A DNA stretch of 21,149 nt, taken from NCBI GenBank assembly GCA_004555655.1, contig SFHJ01000028.1:1-21149 (forward strand), written 5' to 3'. The translations under genes and the position numbers were made by a program. This document shows positions 13,791 to 21,110 of this stretch, one piece after another. The DNA comes from Clostridiales bacterium. Lineage in GTDB: Bacteria > Bacillota > Clostridia > Oscillospirales > Oscillospiraceae. The stretch's first letter is position 1, and each line of letters opens with the position of its first letter. The notes under the pieces were generated by a model. That model was not told the DNA's origin. It saw nothing but the letters and a program-made list of their open reading frames with translations, and did no database searches.

Positions 13791-13829
13791 ATCTGTCTTA
13801 CGAACACCCGGCAAATGGCGCTTGCATTT

Positions 13830-14366
13830 TTATACTGGAAAATTGATTATGGCGATATCATAGAGGAAATGCGCGAGCATGAGAGAATAGATCGTGCAGC
13901 GTTTGCTGTACACATAGCATACTTCAAAGGCCACACCGATGAACGTTGGAACCAGCACCCCCACGAGCGTACGGTTGCTGAGCAGATGAAGAACACCAAA
14001 GAGCGCTGCCGTCGCGATCACCAGCAGCGGCCGCGGCACGCGATACTTCTTCCCCAGCTCGGTGAGATAGCCGCGGAAAAACGCCTCCTCAGTCACGGCC
14101 ACAAGCAGCTGAAATGCGAGAAAATTAATGATCGTTTTTCCGTCTGCACGCAGAAACTGCAGCAGCGAAAACGAGCGGAAAACAATGAGATTCACCGCAC
14201 CGAGCACGGCCAGAAGCCCTGCTGCAAGCAGCAAGCCATACACAATTTGAGAAAACACAGAAACGTCGGCGTGGAAAATAGCCCGGCGCTTGTCCGCACT
14301 GCACAGCAAAAACAACGTCACGAGAAGCACAAGGATGTAAATGCAGAAATAGATGGGCTTGTACAC
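13830..14366 (-). CDS. CPBP-family (CAAX-like) intramembrane metalloprotease
   Basis: A membrane protein with the three ABI/CPBP motifs. Counted from the upstream ATG at 14384 they are EEAFFR (E99, E100, R104), FGVLH (H133) and HFLYD (H172), the residues proposed to bind the catalytic metal. Hydrophobic segments lie at about 11-28, 45-70, 86-98, 119-134, 141-160 and 164-180. I chose GTG at 14366 (178 residues) because a perfect GGAGGAG lies 8 bases before it, whereas the ATG at 14384 has only pyrimidines (CCTTCC) upstream and no ribosome-binding site. Bacterial members process prenylated or signal-peptide-type substrates, or act in bacteriocin immunity; no bacteriocin gene is visible here. 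It is monocistronic, isolated by terminators on both sides. Confidence 0.82.
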   Translation of the reverse strand: MYKPIYFCIYILVLLVTLFLLCSADKRRAIFHADVSVFSQIVYGLLLAAGLLAVLGAVNLIVFRSFSLLQFLRADGKTIINFLAFQLLVAVTEEAFFRGYLTELGKKYRVPRPLLVIATAALFGVLHLLSNRTLVGVLVPTFIGVAFEVCYVYSKRCTIYSLMLAHFLYDIAIINFPV

Positions 14367-14395
14367 CGTTCTGTTCTCCTCCATGGAAGGAATAT

Positions 14396-14440
14396 CATGA
14401 AAAAACCACTTTTATCAACGATAAAAGTGGTTTTTTCATG
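14396..14440 (-). terminator. Terminator of tRNA-Ser, near-perfect palindrome
   Basis: A perfect 21-bp inverted repeat (14396-14416 with 14420-14440) around a 3-base AAC loop, rich in A and T runs on both sides, so it can end transcription in both directions. It begins at the last bases of the tRNA and also isolates the CPBP-protease gene from upstream transcription. Confidence 0.85.
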
Positions 14441-14530
14441 GCGGAGAGGAAGGGATTCGAACCCTTGATACGCTCACCACGTATACACGATTTCCAATCG
14501 TGCGCCTTCGGCCAGCTCAGCCACCTCTCC
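14439..14530 (-). tRNA. tRNA-Ser(GGA): tRNA-Ser (anticodon GGA)
   Basis: Reading the minus strand, GGAGAGG at the 5' end pairs with CCTCTCC, followed by discriminator G and an encoded CCA. The anticodon stem CACGATT/AATCGTG style pairing surrounds the loop with GGA (reads UCC/UCU). A long variable arm (GTATACGTGGTGAGCGTAT) marks it as a class II tRNA, and the T arm AAGGG-TTCGAAT-CCCTT is canonical. The length of 92 including CCA fits serine tRNA. Confidence 0.96.
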
Positions 14531-14571
14531 AAGTGGCGCCGTTTCGTGCCTCTACTCAAAACAGCTCCATC

Positions 14572-14600
14572 ATTGTACACAGTTTTGCCCCTGTTGTCAA
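14572..14600 (-). promoter_or_regulatory. Promoter of tRNA-Ser
   Basis: On the minus strand a perfect TTGACA (14595-14600), 17 bases, TACAAT (14572-14577). The start near 14565 is about 35 bases before the tRNA. The -35 box lies only 10 bases from the stop codon of the penicillin-binding protein gene. Confidence 0.8.
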
Positions 14601-14609
14601 GCGTTTTCT

Positions 14610-15980
14610 TCAGGAATTTGCCATTGCCTGCACGCAGGCGGCGAGTACCTTCGCCGCAATGGGCGCAGCCACGCCGCTGCCAGAGCCGCCGTTCTCGACA
14701 AACACCACGAACGCCAGCGGATACGCCGCATCCTGCACAAAGCCCGCGAACATCGCGTGCGGTGTCTGCCCCTCCAGCTCCGCCGTGCCGGACTTGGCGC
14801 AGACGTTCAGCCCACCGAACTGCCAGTCGCCATAGATGCTGGAAACATTATTTCGCATCATTTTTGTCAGCTGCGCGGCGCTCTCTTCGGCGAGCAGGCG
14901 GCCTGTCGTCTGCGTTTTGGCCTCGTAGCGCGTCTTTTCTCCCACGCGGACCGACTGCATCAGATACGGCTCTGCCCCCTCGCCACCTCCCGCGACCGCG
15001 CCCATAAAGCGCAGAAACGCGTAGGCACTCACCTGATCGGTGTACTGGCCGATGCCGGCCCATGCCACGTCGCCGTCATCCGCCTTTGCAAGGTCAATCA
15101 CACCCGCGGCGGTTCTGTAGCCGTCGCAGGAGAAGCTGTCTGTGAGCCCCAGTTTGCCCGCATATTTTTGCAGCGTCTTCGCGCCCAGCTCCTGTGCCAC
15201 CTGCCCGAAGGCCACGTTGCACGAGTGCGCCAGCGCCCCGGCAAAGTCCAGCGTGCCGTGCACGCCGTTGCAGATGATCTGCTGACCGCCGATGACGCAT
15301 GCGCCGTCACAGCGGAACTGGCGCGTCTGGATGTCCGGAATGTTTTCCAGCGCCGCTGCAGCCGTGACCAACTTGAAAATGGAGCCGGGCGTATAGGTTG
15401 TGTGAAAGAATCGGTTTACATAAACTCCGTAGTAAGCACCCGACGTATCGTTTTCCACATCGGGCATGTTGTCGGGATCATAGCTGGGCGAGGTGACCGC
15501 GCAGAGGATCTCGCCAGTCTGATAGTTGTATACGCCGATCGTGCCGCAATAGCCCGCCAGCGCAGTCTGCGCTGCATTCTGTACGTCCGCACTGATGGTG
15601 AGCTGCGCCAACGCATCACCCAGCTGTTGGCCGTAGAGACCCTGTACCTTGCTGTAGCCGATGAGATCGTCGGCATAGCTGCCAAGAAGCGGCGCGCTGA
15701 TGTAGCCATAGCGGTCGCCGAGAATGTGCATGGTGGAGGCTCTTGTGGCGGCGCTCTCAGAATATGTACGTCCGTCAGTCGTGTCGAGCAGCAGCGCGCC
15801 GGTTCGGTCTGTCACCACACCGCAGTTCAGATTCGCGCCCGCGTAGATGTGCGGGCTGCCGGGGAACGTAACCCAGTCGCCTGCGCTGACGGCGTATCTG
15901 AACGCAAACGCCGCAAGGCCGAGAACCAGTACAGCCGCCAATACCAGCGCACAGAGCGCGCGGCCGGATACCTTTTTCAT
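14610..15980 (-). CDS. Class B penicillin-binding protein (peptidoglycan transpeptidase)
   Basis: A 456-residue membrane-anchored transpeptidase that cross-links peptidoglycan outside the cell. A short basic N-terminus and one membrane helix (about 8-30) are followed by a reduced N-terminal module and the penicillin-binding domain. Active-site motifs are intact: S200-x-x-K203 (GSIFK), S253-C-N255 and K396-S-G-T399. It is shorter than most class B enzymes (550-750 residues) because the dimerisation domain is reduced; this size is like actinobacterial PbpA. The start overlaps the stop of the SEDS gene by 4 bases (15977-15980), so the two are translationally coupled and probably form one glycosyltransferase/transpeptidase complex. 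No terminator separates it from tRNA-Ser downstream. Whether it serves elongation, division or sporulation cannot be read from the sequence. Confidence 0.92.
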   Translation of the reverse strand: MKKVSGRALCALVLAAVLVLGLAAFAFRYAVSAGDWVTFPGSPHIYAGANLNCGVVTDRTGALLLDTTDGRTYSESAATRASTMHILGDRYGYISAPLLGSYADDLIGYSKVQGLYGQQLGDALAQLTISADVQNAAQTALAGYCGTIGVYNYQTGEILCAVTSPSYDPDNMPDVENDTSGAYYGVYVNRFFHTTYTPGSIFKLVTAAAALENIPDIQTRQFRCDGACVIGGQQIICNGVHGTLDFAGALAHSCNVAFGQVAQELGAKTLQKYAGKLGLTDSFSCDGYRTAAGVIDLAKADDGDVAWAGIGQYTDQVSAYAFLRFMGAVAGGGEGAEPYLMQSVRVGEKTRYEAKTQTTGRLLAEESAAQLTKMMRNNVSSIYGDWQFGGLNVCAKSGTAELEGQTPHAMFAGFVQDAAYPLAFVVFVENGGSGSGVAAPIAAKVLAACVQAMANS

Positions 15981-17689
15981 TGGGCCTCCTCCTTTCCCGG
16001 CAGCTTCACGGCAAAGCTCGCGTTCTGGCGCGTATCAGCCGCCTTGATGAACGCGAGAAGGCCCCACACACATAGCATGCTGGACCCGCCGTTGGACACA
16101 AACGGAAACGTCACGCCCGTGAGCGGCAGAAAATCCACCGTGCCGAAGACGTTGAGAAGCGTCTGTACCGCGAAGATGGTCACGGCCGCGCAGGCACCGA
16201 TGGTATAAAAGCAGCTTCGTCCCAACGGCGCCGAGCGCACCACGAACGCCACCAGAAGCACGATCGCCACCACAAGCGTCATGGCAAGCAGCAGCCCCCA
16301 CTCCTCCGACACGAGCGCAAATACGAGGTCGGTATCCGCCGCGCCGACGTATTTGAGCCAGCCGTTGCCGCCGCCAAGACCGAACAGGCCGCCCGAGGCG
16401 ATGCACATCATGGCGCGCGTCTGTGAATAGCCGCTGGTCGTGGCGTTTTCCCATACATGGCCCCACGCGGCAAAACGCTGCAGCGCATAGGGTTTGAAGC
16501 GCAGCGCCAGCACCCCCGCAAAGCCCACGCCCGCACAGCTGAGCGCGATGGTGGCAAAATTGCCTGAGCGCAAAAAAGCGATGACAAGAAACGCCACAAA
16601 GAAGATGATGGCCGTGCCGAAGTCATTCAGCAGCGCCAGGCAGCCGCAGATTACGGCGGAATATGCGATAAACAGGATCAGGTTCCGCTTCGCCATCAGC
16701 CGCTGCAGCGTGGAGGCCCCTGCAAAGATAAAGCAGATCTTGGCCAGCTCCGACGGCTGAAAGGTCATGCCGCCAATGGCGATCCAGTTCTTTGCGCCGA
16801 AGCGTTCAACGCCAAAGATGAGGTTTATGAGCATGAGCCCGATGCCCGCCGCCGCGGCAAGATACCGGATCTTTTTCGCGCGCTCCAGATCGCGCAGCGA
16901 CCAGCCTACGGCCAGAAAAACGATAACCCCCGCCGCAATGGAGATGATTGTTTTTTTCAGCTCATCCGGCGCGGACGAACTCACAACGGCAAGGCCCACA
17001 GTAGTGAGGAAAAAAGCAAGCGTCTCCACGTCAAAGCCGCTGCGCCGGGCCAGCTTCTGCGCCAGAAAGAGCAGCCACTGCATGGCCGCGAGCGCCAGAA
17101 ACGCGCCGCCCACGGCCGCGGATTGCTCCACGTGCAGTATGAGCTGCAGCGCGCACAGAAGCTGAAACACCGTCAGAAGCACGAGTGTCACACCGGGACG
17201 TACTGCGCGCCCGGCGCGTGTGCGGGCCTGCGCCTGAATGGCCTCCTGTTCCTTGGTGATGGGCACGAGCGTGAACGTCACACCGCCGAGCGAGATGACA
17301 TCGCCAAACTCCAGCGCGCAGAAGCTGACCGGCTCGCCGTTGACCTCGACGCCGCCTTTCGAGCCGATGTCGGAGACAGACCAGCTGCCGTCATCATAGC
17401 GCGTCAGAACCGCATGCTGGCGCGAGATGGTGGGGTATTCAAGCTGCACGTCGCAGCCGCGGCCGCGACCGAGCAAATTTTCCCAGTGTGTGACAGGAAG
17501 GCGGTCGCCCGCAGGTGTGGCCAGCCACGCCCAGATCTCCGGCTCCTTTTTGAACTGCAGCAGCGATCTTCCACAGCGCGCAAGCACCCAGACCGCCAGC
17601 ACCGGGAACACATAGCGCAGCGCGCCTGAAAGCTGCTGCGCAAACGGCTGCTGCGCCAGCTCCACCAGCCATGCCGTAACTGCCTGCAT
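15977..17689 (-). CDS. FHA domain fused to FtsW/RodA/SpoVE (SEDS) glycosyltransferase
   Basis: A 570-residue membrane protein. After an N-terminal helix (about 23-42), an FHA phosphothreonine-binding domain covers about 70-142 with the expected G74-R75, S89-R-x-H92, D107 and N117-G118. A SEDS polymerase of about ten helices follows: FQPSELAKI (310-318), NDFGTA (355-360), GGLFGLGGGNGWL (433-445), the TDLVF loop with the likely catalytic D454, and the C-terminal FPFVSNGGSSML (528-539). SEDS proteins polymerise lipid II glycan strands with a class B PBP, which is encoded next with a 4-base overlap. The frame is open to 17830, but ATG at 17689 has GAGAGGAGAG upstream and the extra 47 residues are low-complexity Arg/Asn that run into the preceding gene. 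FHA fusion suggests control by a Ser/Thr kinase, not encoded here. Confidence 0.92.
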   Translation of the reverse strand: MQAVTAWLVELAQQPFAQQLSGALRYVFPVLAVWVLARCGRSLLQFKKEPEIWAWLATPAGDRLPVTHWENLLGRGRGCDVQLEYPTISRQHAVLTRYDDGSWSVSDIGSKGGVEVNGEPVSFCALEFGDVISLGGVTFTLVPITKEQEAIQAQARTRAGRAVRPGVTLVLLTVFQLLCALQLILHVEQSAAVGGAFLALAAMQWLLFLAQKLARRSGFDVETLAFFLTTVGLAVVSSSAPDELKKTIISIAAGVIVFLAVGWSLRDLERAKKIRYLAAAAGIGLMLINLIFGVERFGAKNWIAIGGMTFQPSELAKICFIFAGASTLQRLMAKRNLILFIAYSAVICGCLALLNDFGTAIIFFVAFLVIAFLRSGNFATIALSCAGVGFAGVLALRFKPYALQRFAAWGHVWENATTSGYSQTRAMMCIASGGLFGLGGGNGWLKYVGAADTDLVFALVSEEWGLLLAMTLVVAIVLLVAFVVRSAPLGRSCFYTIGACAAVTIFAVQTLLNVFGTVDFLPLTGVTFPFVSNGGSSMLCVWGLLAFIKAADTRQNASFAVKLPGKEEAQ

Positions 17690-17717
17690 ATGCCTCTCTC
17701 CTCTCGAAAAGTCTCGA

Positions 17718-17747
17718 CTGCCCCTCATGGCTTGCCATGAGGGGCAG
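17718..17747 (-). terminator. Strong hairpin between AI-2E-family and FHA-SEDS genes
   Basis: CTGCCCCTCATGGC (17718-17731) and GCCATGAGGGGCAG (17734-17747) are exact complements. On the minus strand it lies 4 bases after the AI-2E-family stop. The T-run (CTTTTC) starts about 8 bases later, so it is an imperfect terminator that may let part of the transcripts continue into the cell-wall genes 29 bases on. Confidence 0.55.
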
Positions 17748-17750
17748 CGG

Positions 17751-19040
17751 TTAGTTCTGTTCTGTCTGTTCCGGTTCCTGCGTTGGTTCCGCCGGTTCAT
17801 GCTCCGCATCCGCGCGCGCCGCGCCGGCAAGCTCGCTCACGCGGATGATGCCGTAATAGTCGGTCGTGAGCGTGGGCTTTCCCTTTTTGCGCAGGGCGGA
17901 ATTGATGGCGTCGCTGAGGATCATATAGATGATGGCGAACACCGGCACGCCCAAAATCATGCCTGCAAAGCCGAACAGGCCCGTTGCCACGGTGATGGAA
18001 GCCAGCACCCAGAAGCCGGAGATACCAACGGTATTGCCCAGAATCTTCGGGCCGATGACGTTGCCGTCGATCTGCTGCAGAACAATAATAAAGATAATAA
18101 AATAGAACGCCTGCAGCGGATTTACAAGCAGAATCAGCAGCGCGCTTGGAATCGCGCCGATGAACGGGCCAAAGAACGGGATAATATTGGTCACGCCGAT
18201 GATGGTTGCGACCAGTGCCGGGTACGGCAGCTTGAGGATGGACATACCGATGTAGCACAGGACGCCGATGATCGCCGAGTCGATGATTTTGCCGATGACA
18301 AAGCCGTTAAAGATGCGGTTGGAGTAGCGGCCGATTTCAAACAGGTGATCCGCCGTGGACGGCCTGCAGACCGCCACGACAAGCTTTTTGATCTGCGCAA
18401 GAAAGGTCTTCTTCGACCACAGCAGGTAGATCGACGCCACGAAGCCCACCAGCACATTGATTACGCCCGACACCACCGCCACGACCGAGGTGGTAAGCGT
18501 GGATACGACCTTCTGCACGTCACTGAGGAAGCTCGTGGTGAGCCAGTTCTTGATAAACTCAAATCCCGCGTCGAGCGCCCGCTCAACATAGCTCAGAATC
18601 TCGGGGTTGTCTTCGAGAATATTGGTGACCCAGCGCTCGATGCTCTCATAATACGTCTGCGCGTTGGCCACGATTCCCATGACCGACTCGTAGAGCTGCG
18701 GCACGAGCATGGCGAAAAATGCGTAGACGATGAGCGCGCCCAATACGAGCGCGAACAGCAGCGACGCGATACGGCTGAGCTTTTCGGCCTTTTCCGGCTT
18801 CATCTTCCGCCGCAGCAAAAACGGACGCAGCCGGAAATCGACGAAATTTGCCAGTGGATTGAGCAGGAACGCAATGACCACGCCGATGATGAGCGGCGAC
18901 AAGATCCCTGTCAGCGCATGTATCATCGAGAAAAAGCCGGGCAGATTGGTAAAGATCACAACCAGCAAAATGCTGATGAAAATCACGCACAGCGCCGTAA
19001 GACCCCACTTGAAATATTTCCGATCGTCGTTTTTCGGCAT
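17751..19040 (-). CDS. AI-2E family membrane transporter, copy 2
   Basis: A 429-residue membrane protein, paralogous to the product of 12274-13491 but clearly diverged. Helices are seen at about 12-31, 45-61, 90-113, 184-208 and 245-376, with the soluble insert at 120-175. The signatures are IIGVVIAFLLNPL (51-63), IIPFFGPFIG (286-295), LQQIDGNVIGPKILG (321-335) and ILGVPVFAIIYMIL (362-375). The C-terminal tail is acidic, ending in Pro/Glu/Gln repeats. GGAGGCGGGAG precedes the ATG. A promoter lies at 19063-19091. Because the following hairpin is a weak terminator, it may share transcripts with the FHA-SEDS and PBP genes. The substrate is unknown. Confidence 0.88.
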   Translation of the reverse strand: MPKNDDRKYFKWGLTALCVIFISILLVVIFTNLPGFFSMIHALTGILSPLIIGVVIAFLLNPLANFVDFRLRPFLLRRKMKPEKAEKLSRIASLLFALVLGALIVYAFFAMLVPQLYESVMGIVANAQTYYESIERWVTNILEDNPEILSYVERALDAGFEFIKNWLTTSFLSDVQKVVSTLTTSVVAVVSGVINVLVGFVASIYLLWSKKTFLAQIKKLVVAVCRPSTADHLFEIGRYSNRIFNGFVIGKIIDSAIIGVLCYIGMSILKLPYPALVATIIGVTNIIPFFGPFIGAIPSALLILLVNPLQAFYFIIFIIVLQQIDGNVIGPKILGNTVGISGFWVLASITVATGLFGFAGMILGVPVFAIIYMILSDAINSALRKKGKPTLTTDYYGIIRVSELAGAARADAEHEPAEPTQEPEQTEQN

Positions 19041-19062
19041 GCTCCCGCCTCCAGTCTATTTA

Positions 19063-19091
19063 AAAGTATCACACGCAAAAATAAACGTCAA
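19063..19091 (-). promoter_or_regulatory. Promoter of AI-2E copy 2 (and perhaps the cell-wall genes)
   Basis: On the minus strand TTGACG (19086-19091), 17 bases, TACTTT (19063-19068), with TG one base before the -10 (extended -10). The start would lie about 15 bases before the ATG. Confidence 0.6.
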
Positions 19092-19119
19092 GAAAGCAGC
19101 GGAAAACTTAATACTTTCT

Positions 19120-19944
19120 TCATAATACGCGCAGGCGCCTGATTTCCGCTTCATAGCCGCTCAGTTCATTCGGCGTCTCCAGAATCATCGGCAATCCCGC
19201 AAGCGCCGGGTGATGCACTACACGGTGCAGCGCTTCAAAGCCGATCCCGCCAAGGCCGATCTTCTCGTGCCGGTCTTTTTTCGCGCCGCGCGGGTTCTTG
19301 CTGTCGTTGATGTGCAGCGCCTTCAGCCGGTCAAGGCCGATGACGCGGTCAAACTCGGCCAGCACGCCGTCAAGATCACCTGCAATGTCATATCCACCGT
19401 CGTGCACATGGCAGGTATCGAGACACACGCCAAGATACTGCGGATACTTTGCCCGGTCCAAAATGGCGCGCAGCTCGTCAAATGTGCCGCCCACCTCGCT
19501 GCCCTTCCCCGCCATGGTCTCGAGCAGCACCGTGGTGCGCTGGCCTTCAAACATGACCTCGTTCAGCACCGCGGCGATCTTCTCCACGCCCGCTTCGGTG
19601 CCCTGTCCCACGTGGCTGCCGGGATGGAAATTGTAGTAATTCCCCGGCACATACTCCATCCGCCGCAGATCGTCGGCCATCGTCTGGCGGGCAAACTCCA
19701 GCGTTTTCTCCTCTTTCGCGCAGCAGTTGAGCGTATACGGCGCGTGCGCCACGATGCGCCCGATCGTTCCGCCCCGCTGCATTGCGCACAGCGCGTCCGC
19801 GTCTGCCGCGTCAATGGCCTTTGCCGCGCCGCCGCGCGGGTTGCGGGTAAAAAACTGAAAAGTATTCGCCCCGATGGACAGCGCCGTGCGCCCCATGGCG
19901 GCAAATCCCTTTGAGGAAGACAGGTGGCAGCCAAGATACAGCAT
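19120..19944 (-). CDS. nfo: Deoxyribonuclease IV (endonuclease IV, AP endonuclease)
   Basis: A 274-residue base-excision repair enzyme that cuts DNA 5' to abasic sites. All nine residues that hold the three zinc ions in E. coli Nfo have counterparts at matching spacing: H67 (VAHAPY), H107 (NFHPGSH), E142 (LLETMAG), D176 and H179 (CLDTCHVHDGGYD), H211 (HINDSK), D224 and H226 (KDRHEKIG) and E256 (ILETP). The family signatures around GSHVGQG and N-D-S-K-N-P-R-G are intact and the length is usual. AAAGGAG precedes the ATG. It is monocistronic and divergent from a WYL regulator, with the two promoters abutting. Confidence 0.97.
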   Translation of the reverse strand: MLYLGCHLSSSKGFAAMGRTALSIGANTFQFFTRNPRGGAAKAIDAADADALCAMQRGGTIGRIVAHAPYTLNCCAKEEKTLEFARQTMADDLRRMEYVPGNYYNFHPGSHVGQGTEAGVEKIAAVLNEVMFEGQRTTVLLETMAGKGSEVGGTFDELRAILDRAKYPQYLGVCLDTCHVHDGGYDIAGDLDGVLAEFDRVIGLDRLKALHINDSKNPRGAKKDRHEKIGLGGIGFEALHRVVHHPALAGLPMILETPNELSGYEAEIRRLRVL

Positions 19945-19970
19945 ATCGTTCTCCTTTGACCGTTTTTTTC

Positions 19971-19999
19971 AGTATAGCACAGTTTCGCATCCGCTTCAA
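19971..19999 (-). promoter_or_regulatory. Promoter of nfo
   Basis: On the minus strand TTGAAG (19994-19999), 17 bases, TATACT (19971-19976), with an extended -10 TG. The leader is about 20 bases. Confidence 0.7.
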
Positions 20000-20004
20000 A
20001 CAGC

Positions 20005-20032
20005 TTGTCATTTTTCCGCAATCCGTTATAAT
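20005..20032 (+). promoter_or_regulatory. Promoter of the WYL regulator
   Basis: TTGTCA (20005-20010), 16 bases, TATAAT (20027-20032). Its -35 is separated by 5 bases from the -35 of the opposing nfo promoter, so a protein bound here would affect both. Confidence 0.7.
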
Positions 20033-20053
20033 GGGAGTAAGGAGGCGAGAACA

Positions 20054-21031
20054 ATGGCGCGGTCGGAAAATCAGAAGCTGAAGCTGCTGTACCTCAAGCA
20101 GCTGTTTGAGCAGAAAACGGATGAGCGGCACCCCATATCCATGCAGCAGATTCTATCCGAGCTGCAGTCGCTGGGCATCGCTGCCGAGCGCAAGAGCGTA
20201 TATGACGACATTGCCTGCCTGCAGCAATTCGGTATGGATATCGTGCGCCAGCCCGGGCCGAAGGGAGGATATTTTCTGGCCTCGCGCGAATTTGAGCTGC
20301 CGGAGCTCAAGCTGCTTGTCGACGCGGTGCAGTCGTCGAAATTTCTCTCAGCGAAAAAATCCATGGCGCTCATCGCCAAGCTGGAGACGCTTTCCAGCTG
20401 CCACGAGGCGCAGCAGCTGCGGCGGCAGGTGTTCGTCTCGGGCCGTGTAAAGAACATGAACGAAAGCGTCTACTACACCGTCGACCGCATCCACGACGCG
20501 ATTGCGCAGAACCGGCAAATCCGCTTCCGCTATTTTGACTACGGCCCCGACGGCACGCGCCGCGAACGGCCGGAGGACTATTTTGCAAGTCCCTACGCGC
20601 TCCTCTGGAGCGAGGAAAACTACTATCTCGTCGCACACTCAGAAAAGCACGGTCTGACGCACTACCGCGTGGACAAGATGGCACACCTGCGTCTGACCGA
20701 CCGGCCGCGGCACATGGACGAAGCATCAAAACAGCTCGACCCCGGCAAATACGGCACAAGCCTGTTCGGCATGTTTGCAGGCAGGCCGGTTGCGGTCAAG
20801 ATGCGCTTTGAAAACTCACTGGCAGGCGTGGTCATCGACCGCTTCGGAAAAGACGCGATGCTCGTCCCCGACGGCGGCGGTCACTTCACCGTCACAGCCG
20901 GGATTACCGTCTCGCCGGTCTTCTTTGGCTGGATGGCCAGCTTTGCAGACCGCGCGAAAATTGTCTATCCGCAGTCGGTGGCGCAGGAATTTGTGTCCTT
21001 CTGCAAACGCGCCATTGCACAATACGAATAA
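20054..21031 (+). CDS. WYL-domain transcriptional regulator
   Basis: A 325-residue regulator. The N-terminal winged helix-turn-helix covers about 10-75 (ISMQQILSELQSLGIAAERKSVYDDIACLQQFGMDI then a GPKGGYFL wing), typical of DeoR/YafY-type proteins. The WYL domain is at about 140-215 with ASPYALLWSEENYYLVAHSE, HYRVDKM, and a WCX-like C-terminal extension covers about 245-320. WYL domains bind ligands such as nucleic acids or nucleotides, and several members respond to DNA damage. The start at 20054 has GGAGG 8 bases upstream and a promoter just before it; the open frame back to 19874 runs through that promoter and into nfo and is not used. Divergent placement next to nfo suggests autoregulation plus control of nfo. 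Confidence 0.9.
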   Translation: MARSENQKLKLLYLKQLFEQKTDERHPISMQQILSELQSLGIAAERKSVYDDIACLQQFGMDIVRQPGPKGGYFLASREFELPELKLLVDAVQSSKFLSAKKSMALIAKLETLSSCHEAQQLRRQVFVSGRVKNMNESVYYTVDRIHDAIAQNRQIRFRYFDYGPDGTRRERPEDYFASPYALLWSEENYYLVAHSEKHGLTHYRVDKMAHLRLTDRPRHMDEASKQLDPGKYGTSLFGMFAGRPVAVKMRFENSLAGVVIDRFGKDAMLVPDGGGHFTVTAGITVSPVFFGWMASFADRAKIVYPQSVAQEFVSFCKRAIAQYE

Positions 21032-21052
21032 AAATCGGAACGCTTCACAATG

Positions 21053-21108
21053 AACAGCACCCCATTTGTTAGACAGTATGGTATACTACTAACGAATGGG
21101 GTGTTGTT
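21053..21108. repeat. Long imperfect palindrome before the transposase gene
   Basis: AACAGCACCCCATTTGTTAG (21053-21072) pairs with the reverse complement at 21089-21108 with two mismatches, and the centre adds AGTAT-GGT-ATACT (21075-21087 region). A run of four T follows, so it can stop transcription coming from the WYL gene. It may be part of the left end of the insertion sequence. Confidence 0.6.
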
Positions 21109-21110
21109 TT

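Larger units (their letters stand above)
13492..13829. other. Gene-free interval filled with repeats and terminators
   Basis: The interval separates two converging genes and consists almost entirely of inverted repeats: a GC-rich repeat at 13534-13577, a long-loop hairpin at 13619-13681, a CATTTTC/GAAAATG pair around 13690-13722, an 11-bp hairpin at 13734-13759 and a terminator at 13755-13790. No protein is supported. Confidence 0.6.

Noticed and set aside
13492..13829. CRISPR array
   Set aside because: The repeats are inverted, differ from each other, and have no regular spacers or cas genes.
14757..16208. 483-codon plus-strand open frame
   Set aside because: It is antisense to the PBP and SEDS genes, whose active-site motifs are unambiguous.
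17690..17830. 47-codon N-terminal extension of the FHA-SEDS frame
   Set aside because: The extension is Arg/Asn-rich, crosses a strong hairpin and overlaps the end of the preceding gene; the ATG at 17689 has its own ribosome-binding site.
17727..19142. 471-codon plus-strand open frame
   Set aside because: It is antisense to the AI-2E-family gene, has a charged, His/Asp/Arg-rich composition typical of shadow frames, and has no motif.
19874..20053. 60-codon extension of the WYL regulator frame
   Set aside because: It runs through the regulator's own promoter and antisense to the start of nfo.
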